This document shows, piece after piece, positions 26,777 through 34,722 of a DNA stretch of 64,000 nt; position 1 is the first letter of the stretch; each line of letters starts with the position of its first letter. Origin of the DNA: Prevotella sp. (lineage in GTDB: Bacteria; Bacteroidota; Bacteroidia; Bacteroidales; Bacteroidaceae); contig JAJPYN010000019.1 in NCBI GenBank assembly GCA_021204905.1, positions 145,717-209,716 of the forward strand, in the 5' to 3' direction. The notes beneath the pieces are model-generated. The model saw only the letters and a list, made by a program, of their open reading frames with translations. It was not told the origin of the DNA and ran no database searches. The translations under genes and the position numbers were made by a program.

Positions 26777-28936
26777 TTACTCCTCTTCGGCGAGCTCGGC
26801 CTCGTGGGCTTTGATGAGTTCGTTCTGTATGTCTGTGGGCACGAGCTCGTAGGAGGCGAAGGAGGTGGTGAAGGATGCCCGTCCGCCGGTGATGGAGCTA
26901 AGCGCTACGGAGTAGTTGGAGAGTTCCTTTTGCGGGATGCGTGCGGAGAGTTTCTGGTATCCGCTTTCTGCGTCCATGCCCATGATTATTGCGCGGCGTC
27001 CTTGCAGGTCGCTCATCACGTCGCCCATACAGTCTGCCGGGACGAGCACCTCGAGGTTGTAGATGGGTTCGAGGATTTTCGGGCCGGCGTTCTTGAAGGC
27101 TTGTGCGAAGGCGTTGCGTGCGGCGAGCATGAACGAAAGCTCGTTGGAGTCCACCGGGTGCATCTTACCGTCGTAGACGATTACTCTGACGTCGCGGGCA
27201 TACGAGCCTGTGAGCGGTCCGCGCTCCATACGCTCCATCACGCCTTTCAGGATTGCCGGCATAAAGCGCAGATCGATAGCGCCGCCGACGACGGAGTTCA
27301 TAAACACGAGCTTGCCGCCCCATTCGAGGTCGATTTCTTCCTTGCTCTTGATGTTCATCTTAAACTCCTGATTTCCAAACGTGTACGTCGTCGGGTCGGG
27401 CATGTCGGGGGTGTAAGGCTCGATGATGAGGTGCACCTCGCCGAACTGTCCCGCGCCGCCTGACTGCTTCTTGTGGCGGTAGTCGGCACGCGCCAGTTTG
27501 GAGATTGTCTCGCGGTAAGGTATCTTCGGCTCTTCGTAAGTTACTTGTATTTTCTCGTTGTTTTCAAGCCGCCATTTCAGCGTGCGGAGGTGGAACTCGC
27601 CCTGTCCGTGCACGATGGTCTGGCGCAGCTCTTTACTTTGTTCGACAACCCACGTCGGGTCTTCCTGCCGCATCTTGACGAGCGCCGCCATCATCTTCTC
27701 CGTCTCGGATGTGCTTACGGCTTTTATTGCGCGGGAGTATTTCGAGTTGGGGTATTTGATGAAGTTGAAGCTATGGTCGGCATCCTTGGCATTGAGCGTG
27801 TTACCGGTTTTAACATCTTTCAATTTAACGGTGCAACCGATGTCGCCGGCTTTCATCTCGGGCACTTCGAAACGGTTTTGCCCGGCGCAGCAATAGAGCG
27901 TGCTGATACGTTCCTTCGAGCCGCGGTCGGCGTTGGTCATATCGTCGCCGGCGTGAATGGTGCCGCTCATCACTTTGAAATACTGCACCTCGCCGATGTG
28001 GGGCTCTACGGCTGTCTTGAAGAAGAACACCGATGTCGGCGCTTTATCGTCTGCCGGCACTTCCTCGCCTTGCGCGTCTTTCACCACGGGCATATCCGAC
28101 ACGAACGGCACGACGTTGCCAAGGAACTCCATCAGACGGCGCACGCCCATATCGCGCGCGGCATCGACGCAGAACACGGGGTACATCGAGCGTGTTGCCA
28201 GCCCTTTGCGTATGCCTTCGCGCAGCTCGTCCTCGTTGAGCTCCTCCGTCTCGAAGAACTTCTCCATAAGCGCCTCGTCGTTCTCCGCAGCAGCCTCGAC
28301 TAATGCCTTATGCAGCTCGGTGGCCCTGTCCAACTCGCCGGCGGGAATGTCCTCGATTGTCGGTTTGCCGCCCTCGGGTCCCCACGAATATTTCTTCATC
28401 AGCAGCACGTCGATGAGCGCATTGAAATCCGGCCCCTCGTTGAGCGGATACTGCACCTGCACCACCTTGTTTCCAAAACTTTCGCGAAGCCGCTCCACGA
28501 TGGTGTGGTAGTCGCACTTGTCGCTGTCGAGCTGGTTGATGAGGAAGATGACGGGCTTGCCGAGCTTCTCGGTGTAGCGGAAATGGTTCTGCGTGCCCAC
28601 CTCGGGACCGTACTGGCCGTTGATGAGGATGAGCGTCGTGTCGGTTACGTTAAGCGCGGTGATGGCTTGGCCCGCGAAATCGTCGGCGCCCGGGCAGTCG
28701 ATGATGTTCAGTTTCTTGCCGTTCCATTCGCAATGGAAAACCGTCGAGAACACCGAATAGCCGTATTCATGCTCCACCGGGAAATAGTCGCTCACGGTGT
28801 TCTGCTGCGAGATGCGCCCGCGCCGTTTGATGATGCCGCACTCGTAAAGAAGCGTCTCGGTGAGGGTCGTCTTGCCCGCACCGTCATTGCCGAGGATGGC
28901 AATATTCTTGATTTCGTTTGTCTGGTAGACCTTCAT
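26777..28936 (-). CDS. fusA2: EF-G paralogue FusA2 (GTPase-signature-deficient)
   Basis: A 719-residue elongation factor G homologue of the Bacteroidetes FusA2 type. In Bacteroides thetaiotaomicron the paralogue BT2167 is reported to support translation without GTP hydrolysis and to be induced by the regulator Cur during carbon limitation. The sequence agrees: the P-loop GNDGAGKT (16-23) is kept, but switch I reads EYGYSV (57-62) instead of ERGITI, G3 reads DCPGA (80-84) with Ala84 replacing the catalytic His, and G4 reads NQLD (134-137). Domains II-V are all present. It is transcribed alone, divergently from hemW. Confidence 0.93.
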   Translation of the reverse strand: MKVYQTNEIKNIAILGNDGAGKTTLTETLLYECGIIKRRGRISQQNTVSDYFPVEHEYGYSVFSTVFHCEWNGKKLNIIDCPGADDFAGQAITALNVTDTTLILINGQYGPEVGTQNHFRYTEKLGKPVIFLINQLDSDKCDYHTIVERLRESFGNKVVQVQYPLNEGPDFNALIDVLLMKKYSWGPEGGKPTIEDIPAGELDRATELHKALVEAAAENDEALMEKFFETEELNEDELREGIRKGLATRSMYPVFCVDAARDMGVRRLMEFLGNVVPFVSDMPVVKDAQGEEVPADDKAPTSVFFFKTAVEPHIGEVQYFKVMSGTIHAGDDMTNADRGSKERISTLYCCAGQNRFEVPEMKAGDIGCTVKLKDVKTGNTLNAKDADHSFNFIKYPNSKYSRAIKAVSTSETEKMMAALVKMRQEDPTWVVEQSKELRQTIVHGQGEFHLRTLKWRLENNEKIQVTYEEPKIPYRETISKLARADYRHKKQSGGAGQFGEVHLIIEPYTPDMPDPTTYTFGNQEFKMNIKSKEEIDLEWGGKLVFMNSVVGGAIDLRFMPAILKGVMERMERGPLTGSYARDVRVIVYDGKMHPVDSNELSFMLAARNAFAQAFKNAGPKILEPIYNLEVLVPADCMGDVMSDLQGRRAIIMGMDAESGYQKLSARIPQKELSNYSVALSSITGGRASFTTSFASYELVPTDIQNELIKAHEAELAEEE

Positions 28937-29049
28937 AGATTTTATTGATTTTGTTATTTGTTAATACTTACCGAGCTGCGAATTTATCTGTTTTCGGGCA
29001 ATTATCAAAGAAAAGCGGCGAAAAAGGCTGCTCACCCGCGGGGAATAAC

Positions 29050-29057
29050 TATTTTTG
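29050..29057 (+). promoter_or_regulatory. -7 box of hemW promoter
   Basis: TATTTTTG fits TAnnTTTG and lies 31 bases before the GTG at 29089. It supports that start over the upstream ATA/ATG-less extension from 28945. Confidence 0.6.
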
Positions 29058-29088
29058 CGCGGCGGTTAAAACCCTCAAAACCCTTCTC

Positions 29089-30192
29089 GTGGCAGGCCTC
29101 TACGCACATATCCCGTTTTGCACCTCGCGCTGCATCTATTGCGCCTTCTGCTCGTCGACAAAGCTTAATCTGCGCAAAAAATATGTCGATGCGCTGCTGA
29201 AAGAATATGCCTTGCGGAAAAGCTATCTCGGCGGCGAAAAAATCGAAACCATCTACCTCGGCGGAGGCACGCCAAGCGTACTAAACACAAGCGATCTGGC
29301 GCGTTTGCTCGATGCTTTTTCAAAGGATGCCGATGCCGAAGAAATCACCGTCGAATGCAACCCCGACGACATCTCGCGCAATTTTGCGAAAGAGCTTGCG
29401 GCAATGGGCGTGAACCGCGTGTCGACGGGCATTCAGACATTCTCGCCCGAGCGGTTGCGCTTCCTTCGCCGGCGGCACACGGCGGAACAAGCAATTGCCG
29501 CGGTCGGCTTTTTGCGCGAAGCAGGCATTGAAAATATCAGTATCGACTTGATGTTCGGCTTCCCCGGACAGACTGTTAACGAATGGCTGTGCGATGTGAA
29601 AAAGGCTGTCGAACTCGCGCCCGAACATATCTCCGCCTATTGCCTGTCCATCGAACCCGGCACGCCCTTGCACGCGATGTTAGTTCGCGGCGAATTAAAC
29701 GAAGCAGACGATGAATCTTGCCGCGAGATGTACTATTTGCTTAGCGACATAGTAGCAACTAAGACCTTCGAACACTACGAAATCAGTAACTTCTGCCGGC
29801 CGGGCTTCCGCGCCAAGCACAACAGCGGTTACTGGCACGGCGCGCGCTACCTCGGGCTCGGCGCTGCGGCACATTCCTACGACGGCCGCTCGCGCCAATG
29901 GAACACGAGCAACATTGAGGCTTACATCGACAGCATCGAGCGCGGACTATTGCCTTTCGAGCGCGAAGTATTATCCGCCGACGAGCGTTATAACGATCTG
30001 ATTACCACCGCTTTACGCACCTCCGACGGCATCGCCCTCGACAATGATTTTTACGGCCGGGATTACCTCCTTTCGCAAGCCCGACCATTGCTTGCCCGCG
30101 GCCTGCTCGAAGTAATCGACAATCGATTGCGCCTGACGCGCGAAGCCCTCTTCACTTCCGACAGCGTCCTCGCCGAACTGGTTAAGGTGTGA
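29089..30192 (+). CDS. hemW: HemW-like radical SAM haem chaperone
   Basis: Radical SAM protein long annotated as oxygen-independent coproporphyrinogen III oxidase; HemW proteins bind haem. From the GTG at 29089 it has 367 residues, a normal length. The cluster motif CTSRCIYC (11-18) is followed by Cys21. YLGGGTPS and HYEISNF are family motifs. The frame extends further upstream, but that part has no homology and lies before the promoter. Residues encoded by 29750-29769 (VATKTF, just before EHYEISNF) come from a 20-base sequence shared exactly with repeat copy a. Confidence 0.92.
   Translation: MAGLYAHIPFCTSRCIYCAFCSSTKLNLRKKYVDALLKEYALRKSYLGGEKIETIYLGGGTPSVLNTSDLARLLDAFSKDADAEEITVECNPDDISRNFAKELAAMGVNRVSTGIQTFSPERLRFLRRRHTAEQAIAAVGFLREAGIENISIDLMFGFPGQTVNEWLCDVKKAVELAPEHISAYCLSIEPGTPLHAMLVRGELNEADDESCREMYYLLSDIVATKTFEHYEISNFCRPGFRAKHNSGYWHGARYLGLGAAAHSYDGRSRQWNTSNIEAYIDSIERGLLPFEREVLSADERYNDLITTALRTSDGIALDNDFYGRDYLLSQARPLLARGLLEVIDNRLRLTREALFTSDSVLAELVKV
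29750..29769 (-). repeat. Element left-core fragment inside hemW, copy c
   Basis: TAGTAGCAACTAAGACCTTC is identical to 2864-2883. It is in frame and encodes VATKTF at the position where HemW homologues usually read a short, variable stretch before the conserved EHYEISN. Confidence 0.65.
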
Positions 30193-30199
30193 GCGGCGG

Positions 30200-30655
30200 C
30201 TATCGCTCGAGGTCGCGCAACAACGCCGTGCACCCTGCGGCGCAATCGGCCCACGCGGCATCGAAATCGCCGGTGTACCACGGGTCGGCAATGTCGCGCG
30301 GGTGGTTTGTGTAGTCGAGCAAGAGCCTGATTTTCCCGTCGGGGTCGCCCCCGCAGATACGCCGCATCTGGCGCAGGTTACTGCCGTCCATACCGATGAT
30401 TAAATCGTAATAATCATAGTCCGCACGGGTGAGTTGCCGCGCCTGTCTGCTCCCGCAAGCCACACCGTGCTCGGCCAATTTCCTTCGCGCCGGCGGATAG
30501 ACGGGGTTGCCCGTCTCCTCGGTGCTCGTGGCGGCCGACGCTATCTCGAACTCTGCGGCGCGCCCGGCCTGCAACGCCAAATGTTTCATTATAAACTCCG
30601 CCATCGGACTGCGGCAGATGTTTCCATGGCATACAAATAAAATTTTCGTCTTCAT
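30200..30655 (-). CDS. Low-molecular-weight protein-tyrosine phosphatase
   Basis: A 151-residue cytoplasmic phosphatase. The P-loop CHGNICRS has the CX5R motif (nucleophile Cys9, Arg15), and the general acid lies in the DPWYTGDF segment (ADPWY). Such enzymes dephosphorylate tyrosine kinases of capsule systems or act as arsenate reductases; the context shows neither. Its stop is eight bases from the convergent hemW stop. A TAACTTTG box lies only 11 bases before the ATG. Confidence 0.95.
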   Translation of the reverse strand: MKTKILFVCHGNICRSPMAEFIMKHLALQAGRAAEFEIASAATSTEETGNPVYPPARRKLAEHGVACGSRQARQLTRADYDYYDLIIGMDGSNLRQMRRICGGDPDGKIRLLLDYTNHPRDIADPWYTGDFDAAWADCAAGCTALLRDLER

Positions 30656-30665
30656 AAATCGGCGG

Positions 30666-30673
30666 CAAAGTTA
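30666..30673 (-). promoter_or_regulatory. -7 box of the phosphatase gene
   Basis: TAACTTTG on the minus strand. The distance to the ATG is so short that a nearly leaderless mRNA would result. Confidence 0.55.
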
Positions 30674-30707
30674 GCCTTTTAGCCGGCACCGCCAACGAAA
30701 ACGGCGA

Positions 30708-31685
30708 TTAATTTCGCGCGGCATGCTTCCTTCCTGCGGCGATGAGCTCGACGGCGTTCACCGTGTTTTGCCAAAGGATGTAGCAGCCCGGACCGACCGC
30801 CGCGAGGGGATGAAGGAAGACGGTGGCTATCCAGATCGACGTGGCGGTGTTCTTCTGGCCGAGCGCCTGACCGCAGTCGACAGCCTTGCCCAGATGGCGC
30901 CCCACGAAGCGGCCGACGGCGAACTGGATGAGGCATACGGCGAGGCTCAGCAGCGCGATGGTGATCAGGATATGAATGGGTATGGCGCCGAGCGAATCGG
31001 CAATATTTTTCGCCGTGGTGCCCGAAACAATGATGAGCGAGCAGCCCCAGAGATAATAACTCAAATCAGGCACGCCGGCGATAATCCGGTGCAGGCGCGG
31101 CCAACAGTGTTTTAAGGCGAAGGCCAGCGCCATCGGCAGAAGCAGCACGCAACTGACGCGCCACAGGATGCGCACGAACAGCGGTCCGAACGAGAGCACC
31201 TCGCCGGCGCTCCCCGCAGGCAACATCGGCAGGAAGAGCGAGATGACCAGCGCGGAAAAGATGTTCGACAAGAAGGTGAACGACGTGCTTTCCTCCAAGC
31301 TGCCGCCGAGCTTGGCCGTAACCACCGGTGCCGCCGCGGCGCACGGGCTCACCACGCAGACGAGCATCGACTCGAGCAGGATCAAGCCGCCGCCGCTGAC
31401 GTTCATGCTGCGCACCACCCACACGAGCAGTACCGCGAACGCCAGTTGCACTAGCGCCGCCCAGAGGTGCCACACCACGGGCAGCAGTTTGCGGAAATCG
31501 ACGCGGCAGAAGGTGGTGAACAGCACGAGCGACATGCACACGGGCAGCACGTTATTGTTGTGCGGGGCGTACCACGCGGCAACGCCCTCGAGCGCGCGCA
31601 CGTTGTGAAACAGCAGGAACACCGCCACGCCGCACGCCATCGCCGCGGGCAGCATCCAGTCGCCTATCAACCGCTTCATCCTCAT
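30708..31685 (-). CDS. Bile acid:sodium symporter family (BASS) transporter
   Basis: A 325-residue inner-membrane protein with about nine to ten hydrophobic helices. VCVVSPCAAAAPVVTAKLGGSLEESTSFTFLSN and ALGQKNTATSIWIA are the two crossover-region motifs of the BASS fold. The substrate is unknown; relatives carry bile acids, pantothenate or keto acids. Translation could start at the first Met or at MKRLIGDW two codons later. It stands alone, upstream of the phosphatase in the same direction but with a separate promoter for each. Confidence 0.85.
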   Translation of the reverse strand: MRMKRLIGDWMLPAAMACGVAVFLLFHNVRALEGVAAWYAPHNNNVLPVCMSLVLFTTFCRVDFRKLLPVVWHLWAALVQLAFAVLLVWVVRSMNVSGGGLILLESMLVCVVSPCAAAAPVVTAKLGGSLEESTSFTFLSNIFSALVISLFLPMLPAGSAGEVLSFGPLFVRILWRVSCVLLLPMALAFALKHCWPRLHRIIAGVPDLSYYLWGCSLIIVSGTTAKNIADSLGAIPIHILITIALLSLAVCLIQFAVGRFVGRHLGKAVDCGQALGQKNTATSIWIATVFLHPLAAVGPGCYILWQNTVNAVELIAAGRKHAARN

Positions 31686-31717
31686 CGCCTTAACGCTTTC
31701 GAAAAAGATTCTTCTTG

Positions 31718-31725
31718 CAAAGTTA
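31718..31725 (-). promoter_or_regulatory. -7 box of the BASS transporter gene
   Basis: TAACTTTG on the minus strand, 33 bases before the ATG. Confidence 0.6.
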
Positions 31726-31759
31726 ACACATTGAACCGACTTTCGCGAAGAAAGAAGAA

Positions 31760-31840
31760 AAAAGTTTATCTTAGTTGCTACTGTAATGCGGCTCAGTTGT
31801 GCGGCGAGAGTATCAGCCTTAGTTGTCCGGTTCGTTTCAA
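31760..31840 (+). repeat. Dispersed ~80-bp element, copy d
   Basis: Left end AAAAGTTTATCTTAGTTGCT then ACTGTAAT, identical to copy b over 28 bases. The middle has AGCCTTAGTTGTCC and the right end is CGGTTCGTTTCAA. Confidence 0.85.
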
Positions 31841-31920
31841 CTTCATTCGGTTCGTTTCAACTTCATTTCAATTTCATTTCAACTTCAATTCAACTTCATT
31901 TCAACTTCAATTCATTTTTT
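31828..31920 (+). repeat. Tandem array grown from the element's right word
   Basis: CGGTTCGTTTCAACTTCATT occurs twice in perfect 20-base tandem (31828 and 31848). Degenerate TTTCAACTTCA(A)TT units follow up to about 31920. Confidence 0.8.
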
Positions 31921-32001
31921 TGACAACCCAAAGGTGTTAACGGCACTTTGAAAAAAGTTTAACGTCGGGCTTCGCGCAGTTTATATTCCGCCGATTTTTC
32001 T

Positions 32002-32009
32002 TATTTTTG
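32002..32009 (+). promoter_or_regulatory. -7 box of the YycJ-like gene
   Basis: TATTTTTG, 17 bases before the ATG. Confidence 0.6.
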
Positions 32010-32026
32010 CCGCAAACAACAACGAA

Positions 32027-32830
32027 ATGTTCTCTTTCATCTCTTTCGGCAGCGGCAGCAGCGGCAATTGCTACTACCTTTTCAACGAGCAGGGCGGGCT
32101 GTTCATCGACGCGGGCATGAGCCTCAAAGCTGTCAAGAAGCATTCCGCGGCGGCGAACATCAACCTCTCTGCGGCGCGGTTTATCCTTGTTACTCACGAC
32201 CACGCCGACCACGTGAAATATGTCGGTCAGCTGAGCAATGTGTTCGGGCTGCCGGTGTACGCCACGCCGACTGTTCACGAGCACATCGACAAGAACTATG
32301 TGGTGAAGCAAAAGGTGGACCGTCAGCGGCGGATGAACATCACTACGGGCGAGCCTTTCGAGTTGCTCGGCATGCGCATTAACACCGTCATCGTGCCGCA
32401 CGACAGCAGCGAGAATATCGGCTATAAGATTGAATATGAGGGCGTTACGTTTGTCCTTCTCACCGACATCGGGCATGTTACGCCGGAGATGGAGAGGCTC
32501 ATCGGCGAGGCTAATTATCTCGTCATCGAGGCCAATCACGAGGTGGAGAAGCTCAAGCAAGGGCGCTATCCCGAGATGCTCAAACGGCGCATCCTCTCCG
32601 ATGTGGGCCACCTGAGCAACCACGACTGCGGGCAGACCATCGCGCGGTGCGGTACGCCGAAGTTGAAGCACGTGTGGCTGTGCCATCTGAGTTACGACAA
32701 CAACGACCCGGAGCTGGCGCGCTACACCGTTGAGGGCGTGCTGCGCGAATACGGCATTGCGCCGGGCAAGGACTTCGTACTCGACATTCTCAAACGCCGT
32801 TCGCCCAGCGCGGTTACGCTGATGGATTAG
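32027..32830 (+). CDS. MBL-fold metallo-hydrolase, YycJ/WalJ-like
   Basis: A 267-residue cytoplasmic hydrolase. FGSGSSGNCYYL at the N-terminus and THDHADH (56-62) identify the YycJ group; further metal ligands are expected in DIGH and CHLSYDNND. YycJ proteins are nuclease-like and linked to DNA repair and cell-wall control in Firmicutes; the role here is not shown. The TAG stop is part of a perfect 14-base palindrome belonging to element copy e. ispE follows 46 bases later. Confidence 0.9.
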   Translation: MFSFISFGSGSSGNCYYLFNEQGGLFIDAGMSLKAVKKHSAAANINLSAARFILVTHDHADHVKYVGQLSNVFGLPVYATPTVHEHIDKNYVVKQKVDRQRRMNITTGEPFELLGMRINTVIVPHDSSENIGYKIEYEGVTFVLLTDIGHVTPEMERLIGEANYLVIEANHEVEKLKQGRYPEMLKRRILSDVGHLSNHDCGQTIARCGTPKLKHVWLCHLSYDNNDPELARYTVEGVLREYGIAPGKDFVLDILKRRSPSAVTLMD

Positions 32831-32853
32831 TAGCTACTAAGATAAACTTTTTT
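32827..32853 (-). repeat. Element left core at a stop codon, copy e
   Basis: On the minus strand the sequence reads AAAAAAGTTTATCTTAGTAG and continues CTACTAA. TTAGTAGCTACTAA at 32827-32840 is a perfect palindrome and includes the TAG stop of the upstream gene. Confidence 0.75.
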
Positions 32854-32876
32854 CGAAAAAACACTCGGCGACTACG

Positions 32877-33731
32877 ATGCGTGCCTGCGCGAAAATCAAC
32901 CTCGGCCTGAACGTTGTAGAACGCCGCAACGACGGTTTCCACAACATCGAGACGGTGTTCCTGCCCGTCCCGCTCTTCGACACGCTCGACATCGGCGACG
33001 ACGCTTCGCCCGGCATCCCTTGCCTGCTCGACATCACCGGCGACGCCATTGATTGCGACAAGAAAAAGAACCTCGTTGTCCGCGCTTACGACCTTCTCGC
33101 GCAAGATTTTTCTTTGCCGAAAGTAACCGTTACGCTCAACAAGCGCATCCCCGCCGGTGCGGGCCTCGGAGGGGGCTCGAGCGATGCCGCCGCCACCTTG
33201 CGCTTGCTTAACGAACATCTTTCGCTCGGTTTGACCGTGAAACAAACGGAGCGTTATGCCGCCGCGCTCGGTGCCGACTGCCCGTTCTTCGTAAGGTCGC
33301 AAACGGCGTACGCGGAAGGCATCGGCGACAAACTGTACGTCATCCCCGGCATTCGCAACAAGCTCTGCGGACTGCGCATGGCCATAGTCAAACCGCCGGT
33401 CAGTGTCTCAACGCGCGAGGCCTACGCCGCCATCACGCCGCGCCGCCCGGCACGCCATTGCCTTGACATCGTGATGCAGCCTGTTGAGACGTGGCGCGAT
33501 TTACTTATTAACGATTTCGAAGAGCCTGTCTTCGCGCGGCATGGCGAGCTGTCAGAGATTAAGACGACGCTCTACCGCCTCGGCGCCGTTTACGCCTCGA
33601 TGACCGGTTCGGGCAGCGCCATCTACGCCTTTTTCCCGACAAGCAGCAGCATCGGCAAACTGCAATTGCGCCGCATCTTCCCGGAGTGCTTCGCCACGAT
33701 GGTGAGCATCCGCCGCGACGCCGAAATTTGA
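32877..33731 (+). CDS. ispE: 4-diphosphocytidyl-2-C-methyl-D-erythritol kinase
   Basis: GHMP kinase of the non-mevalonate isoprenoid pathway; it phosphorylates CDP-methylerythritol with ATP. It has 284 residues. AKINLGLNVVERRNDGFHNIET is the N-terminal substrate motif and PAGAGLGGGSSDAA (92-105) the ATP-binding motif; MTGSGSAIYAFF is motif III. The start follows the element copy e closely. The Nudix gene begins six bases after the stop, so the two are probably co-transcribed. Confidence 0.97.
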   Translation: MRACAKINLGLNVVERRNDGFHNIETVFLPVPLFDTLDIGDDASPGIPCLLDITGDAIDCDKKKNLVVRAYDLLAQDFSLPKVTVTLNKRIPAGAGLGGGSSDAAATLRLLNEHLSLGLTVKQTERYAAALGADCPFFVRSQTAYAEGIGDKLYVIPGIRNKLCGLRMAIVKPPVSVSTREAYAAITPRRPARHCLDIVMQPVETWRDLLINDFEEPVFARHGELSEIKTTLYRLGAVYASMTGSGSAIYAFFPTSSSIGKLQLRRIFPECFATMVSIRRDAEI

Positions 33732-33737
33732 ATTTTT

Positions 33738-34256
33738 ATGGACAACAAAAACGAGCTTTTTCCTATTGTCGACGCCGAGGGCACCGTTGTGGGCAGCATA
33801 ACGCGCGGCGAGGCTCACGGCGGCGGCAAGGCGCTTCACCCCGTGGTGCATCTTCACGTTTTCAACAGTCGCGGCGAGCTGTTTTTGCAGAAGCGTCCGG
33901 CGTGGAAAGATGTGCAGCCCGGCAAGTGGGACACGGCCTGCGGAGGGCATGTCGACTATGGCGAGACGGCGGAAGAGGCGTTGCTGCGCGAGGCTGTCGA
34001 GGAGCTTGGCATCAGCGGGTTCCGCGCGCGGTTTCTCGGCAAATATGTTTACGAAAGCGCGAACGAGAAGGAGCTTGTTTACGTCAACGCCACCCTCTTC
34101 GACGGACCTGTGAAGCCTGACCCTGACGAGCTCGACGGCGGCCGCTTTTGGACTAAGGACGAGATTGCCGCGGCCATCGGCACAAACATCCTCACGCCTA
34201 ATTTCGAGAGCGAGTACGCGCGGTTTTTCGGGTCAGGCAACGGGCAACTGAGTTGA
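33738..34256 (+). CDS. Nudix hydrolase, IPP-isomerase/YfcD-like
   Basis: A 172-residue Nudix enzyme. The box GX5EX7REUXEEXGU is perfect at 70-92 (GHVDYGET, then REAVEELGI). The layout LHVFNSRGELFLQKRPAWKDVQPGKWD resembles type I isopentenyl-diphosphate isomerase and YfcD proteins. Being directly after ispE, an isoprenoid substrate is tempting, but a housecleaning role fits as well. The gene is followed by a long tandem repeat array. Confidence 0.9.
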   Translation: MDNKNELFPIVDAEGTVVGSITRGEAHGGGKALHPVVHLHVFNSRGELFLQKRPAWKDVQPGKWDTACGGHVDYGETAEEALLREAVEELGISGFRARFLGKYVYESANEKELVYVNATLFDGPVKPDPDELDGGRFWTKDEIAAAIGTNILTPNFESEYARFFGSGNGQLS

Positions 34257-34330
34257 GAGGCCGGCAGCCCGGGGCAATTGACAACTATGGGACTAACAAA
34301 AACGAGCCACACCGGAGAATTTGGTATGGT

Positions 34331-34475
34331 TCGTTTCGTTTCAATTCGATTCGTTTCGTTTCAATTCGATTCGTTTCGATTAACCTTTCGTTTCAATTCG
34401 ATTAACGTTTCGTTTCGGTTAAACTTTCGTTTCAATTCGATTAACGTTTCGTTTCGGTTAACCTTTCGTTTAAAT
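34331..34475 (+). repeat. Tandem TTCGTTTCAA-based array
   Basis: Two perfect copies of TCGTTTCGTTTCAATTCGAT (34331 and 34351) are followed by a 39-base unit beginning TTAACCTTTCG at 34380, 34419 and (partial) 34458. The array is built from the same word that ends the dispersed element. It lies between the Nudix gene and tRNA-Met. Confidence 0.88.
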
Positions 34476-34491
34476 TCCTTTTGAAAAGGAG

Positions 34492-34565
34492 TAGCGCGGG
34501 GGGGCCACGATCCCTCGACCTCCGGATTATGAATCCGACGCTCTAACCAGCTGAGCTACCGCGCC
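34492..34565 (-). tRNA. tRNA-Met(CAU) (elongator, or Ile2 before lysidine modification)
   Basis: A 74-base cloverleaf on the minus strand. Acceptor GGCGCGG pairs with CCGCGCT, with a G-U at the first pair and A as discriminator. The anticodon stem TCGGA/TCCGG encloses TTCATAA, anticodon CAT at 34529-34531. The three G-C pairs of an initiator are absent. The T loop reads ATCGTGG rather than TTCRANY, and the T stem GAGGG/CCCCC has an A-C mismatch. CCA is not encoded. Confidence 0.88.
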
Positions 34566-34594
34566 AAAGGGTGCGTTTTTTGCGAACGCGGATG

Positions 34595-34602
34595 CAAAGG
34601 TA
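34595..34602 (-). promoter_or_regulatory. -7 box of tRNA-Met promoter
   Basis: TACCTTTG on the minus strand, 30 bases before the tRNA. A CTTG lies 20 bases further upstream. Confidence 0.7.
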
Positions 34603-34657
34603 ACTTGTGAGGAGCGATTTTGCAAGAAACCGGCGCACTTTTTTCCGCGGCCAATCA

Positions 34658-34689
34658 TTTGCCGGTGTGTGGGGAAAGTTTTACTTTTG
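34658..34689 (+). promoter_or_regulatory. Promoter of the PBP1A gene
   Basis: TTTG (34658-34661), 20 bases, then TACTTTTG (34682-34689). It lies upstream of the ATG at 34723 and downstream of an alternative GTG at 34669, and so decides the start. Confidence 0.8.
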
Positions 34690-34722
34690 CATAACGTGCG
34701 CGGCGCGGTATTTCTTTCAGCT

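Larger units (their letters stand above)
31686..32026. other. Gene-free divergent region, repeat-rich
   Basis: These 341 bases hold the BASS promoter, element copy d, a tandem array of TTCAACTTCATT-type words (31828-31920) and the -7 box of the next gene. No coding frame is credible. Confidence 0.75.

Noticed and set aside
28945..29088. Longer HemW start
   Set aside because: The 48 extra residues do not resemble HemW and precede the TATTTTTG box.
34331..34475. CRISPR array
   Set aside because: The units are directly adjacent and have no unique spacers of uniform length.
34278..34484. 68-codon frame rich in F, R, N and S
   Set aside because: It is only the translation of the tandem TTCGTTTCAA array.
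34669..34722. N-terminal extension of PBP1A from a GTG
   Set aside because: It contains the TACTTTTG promoter box, and the membrane helix starts properly at the ATG at 34723.
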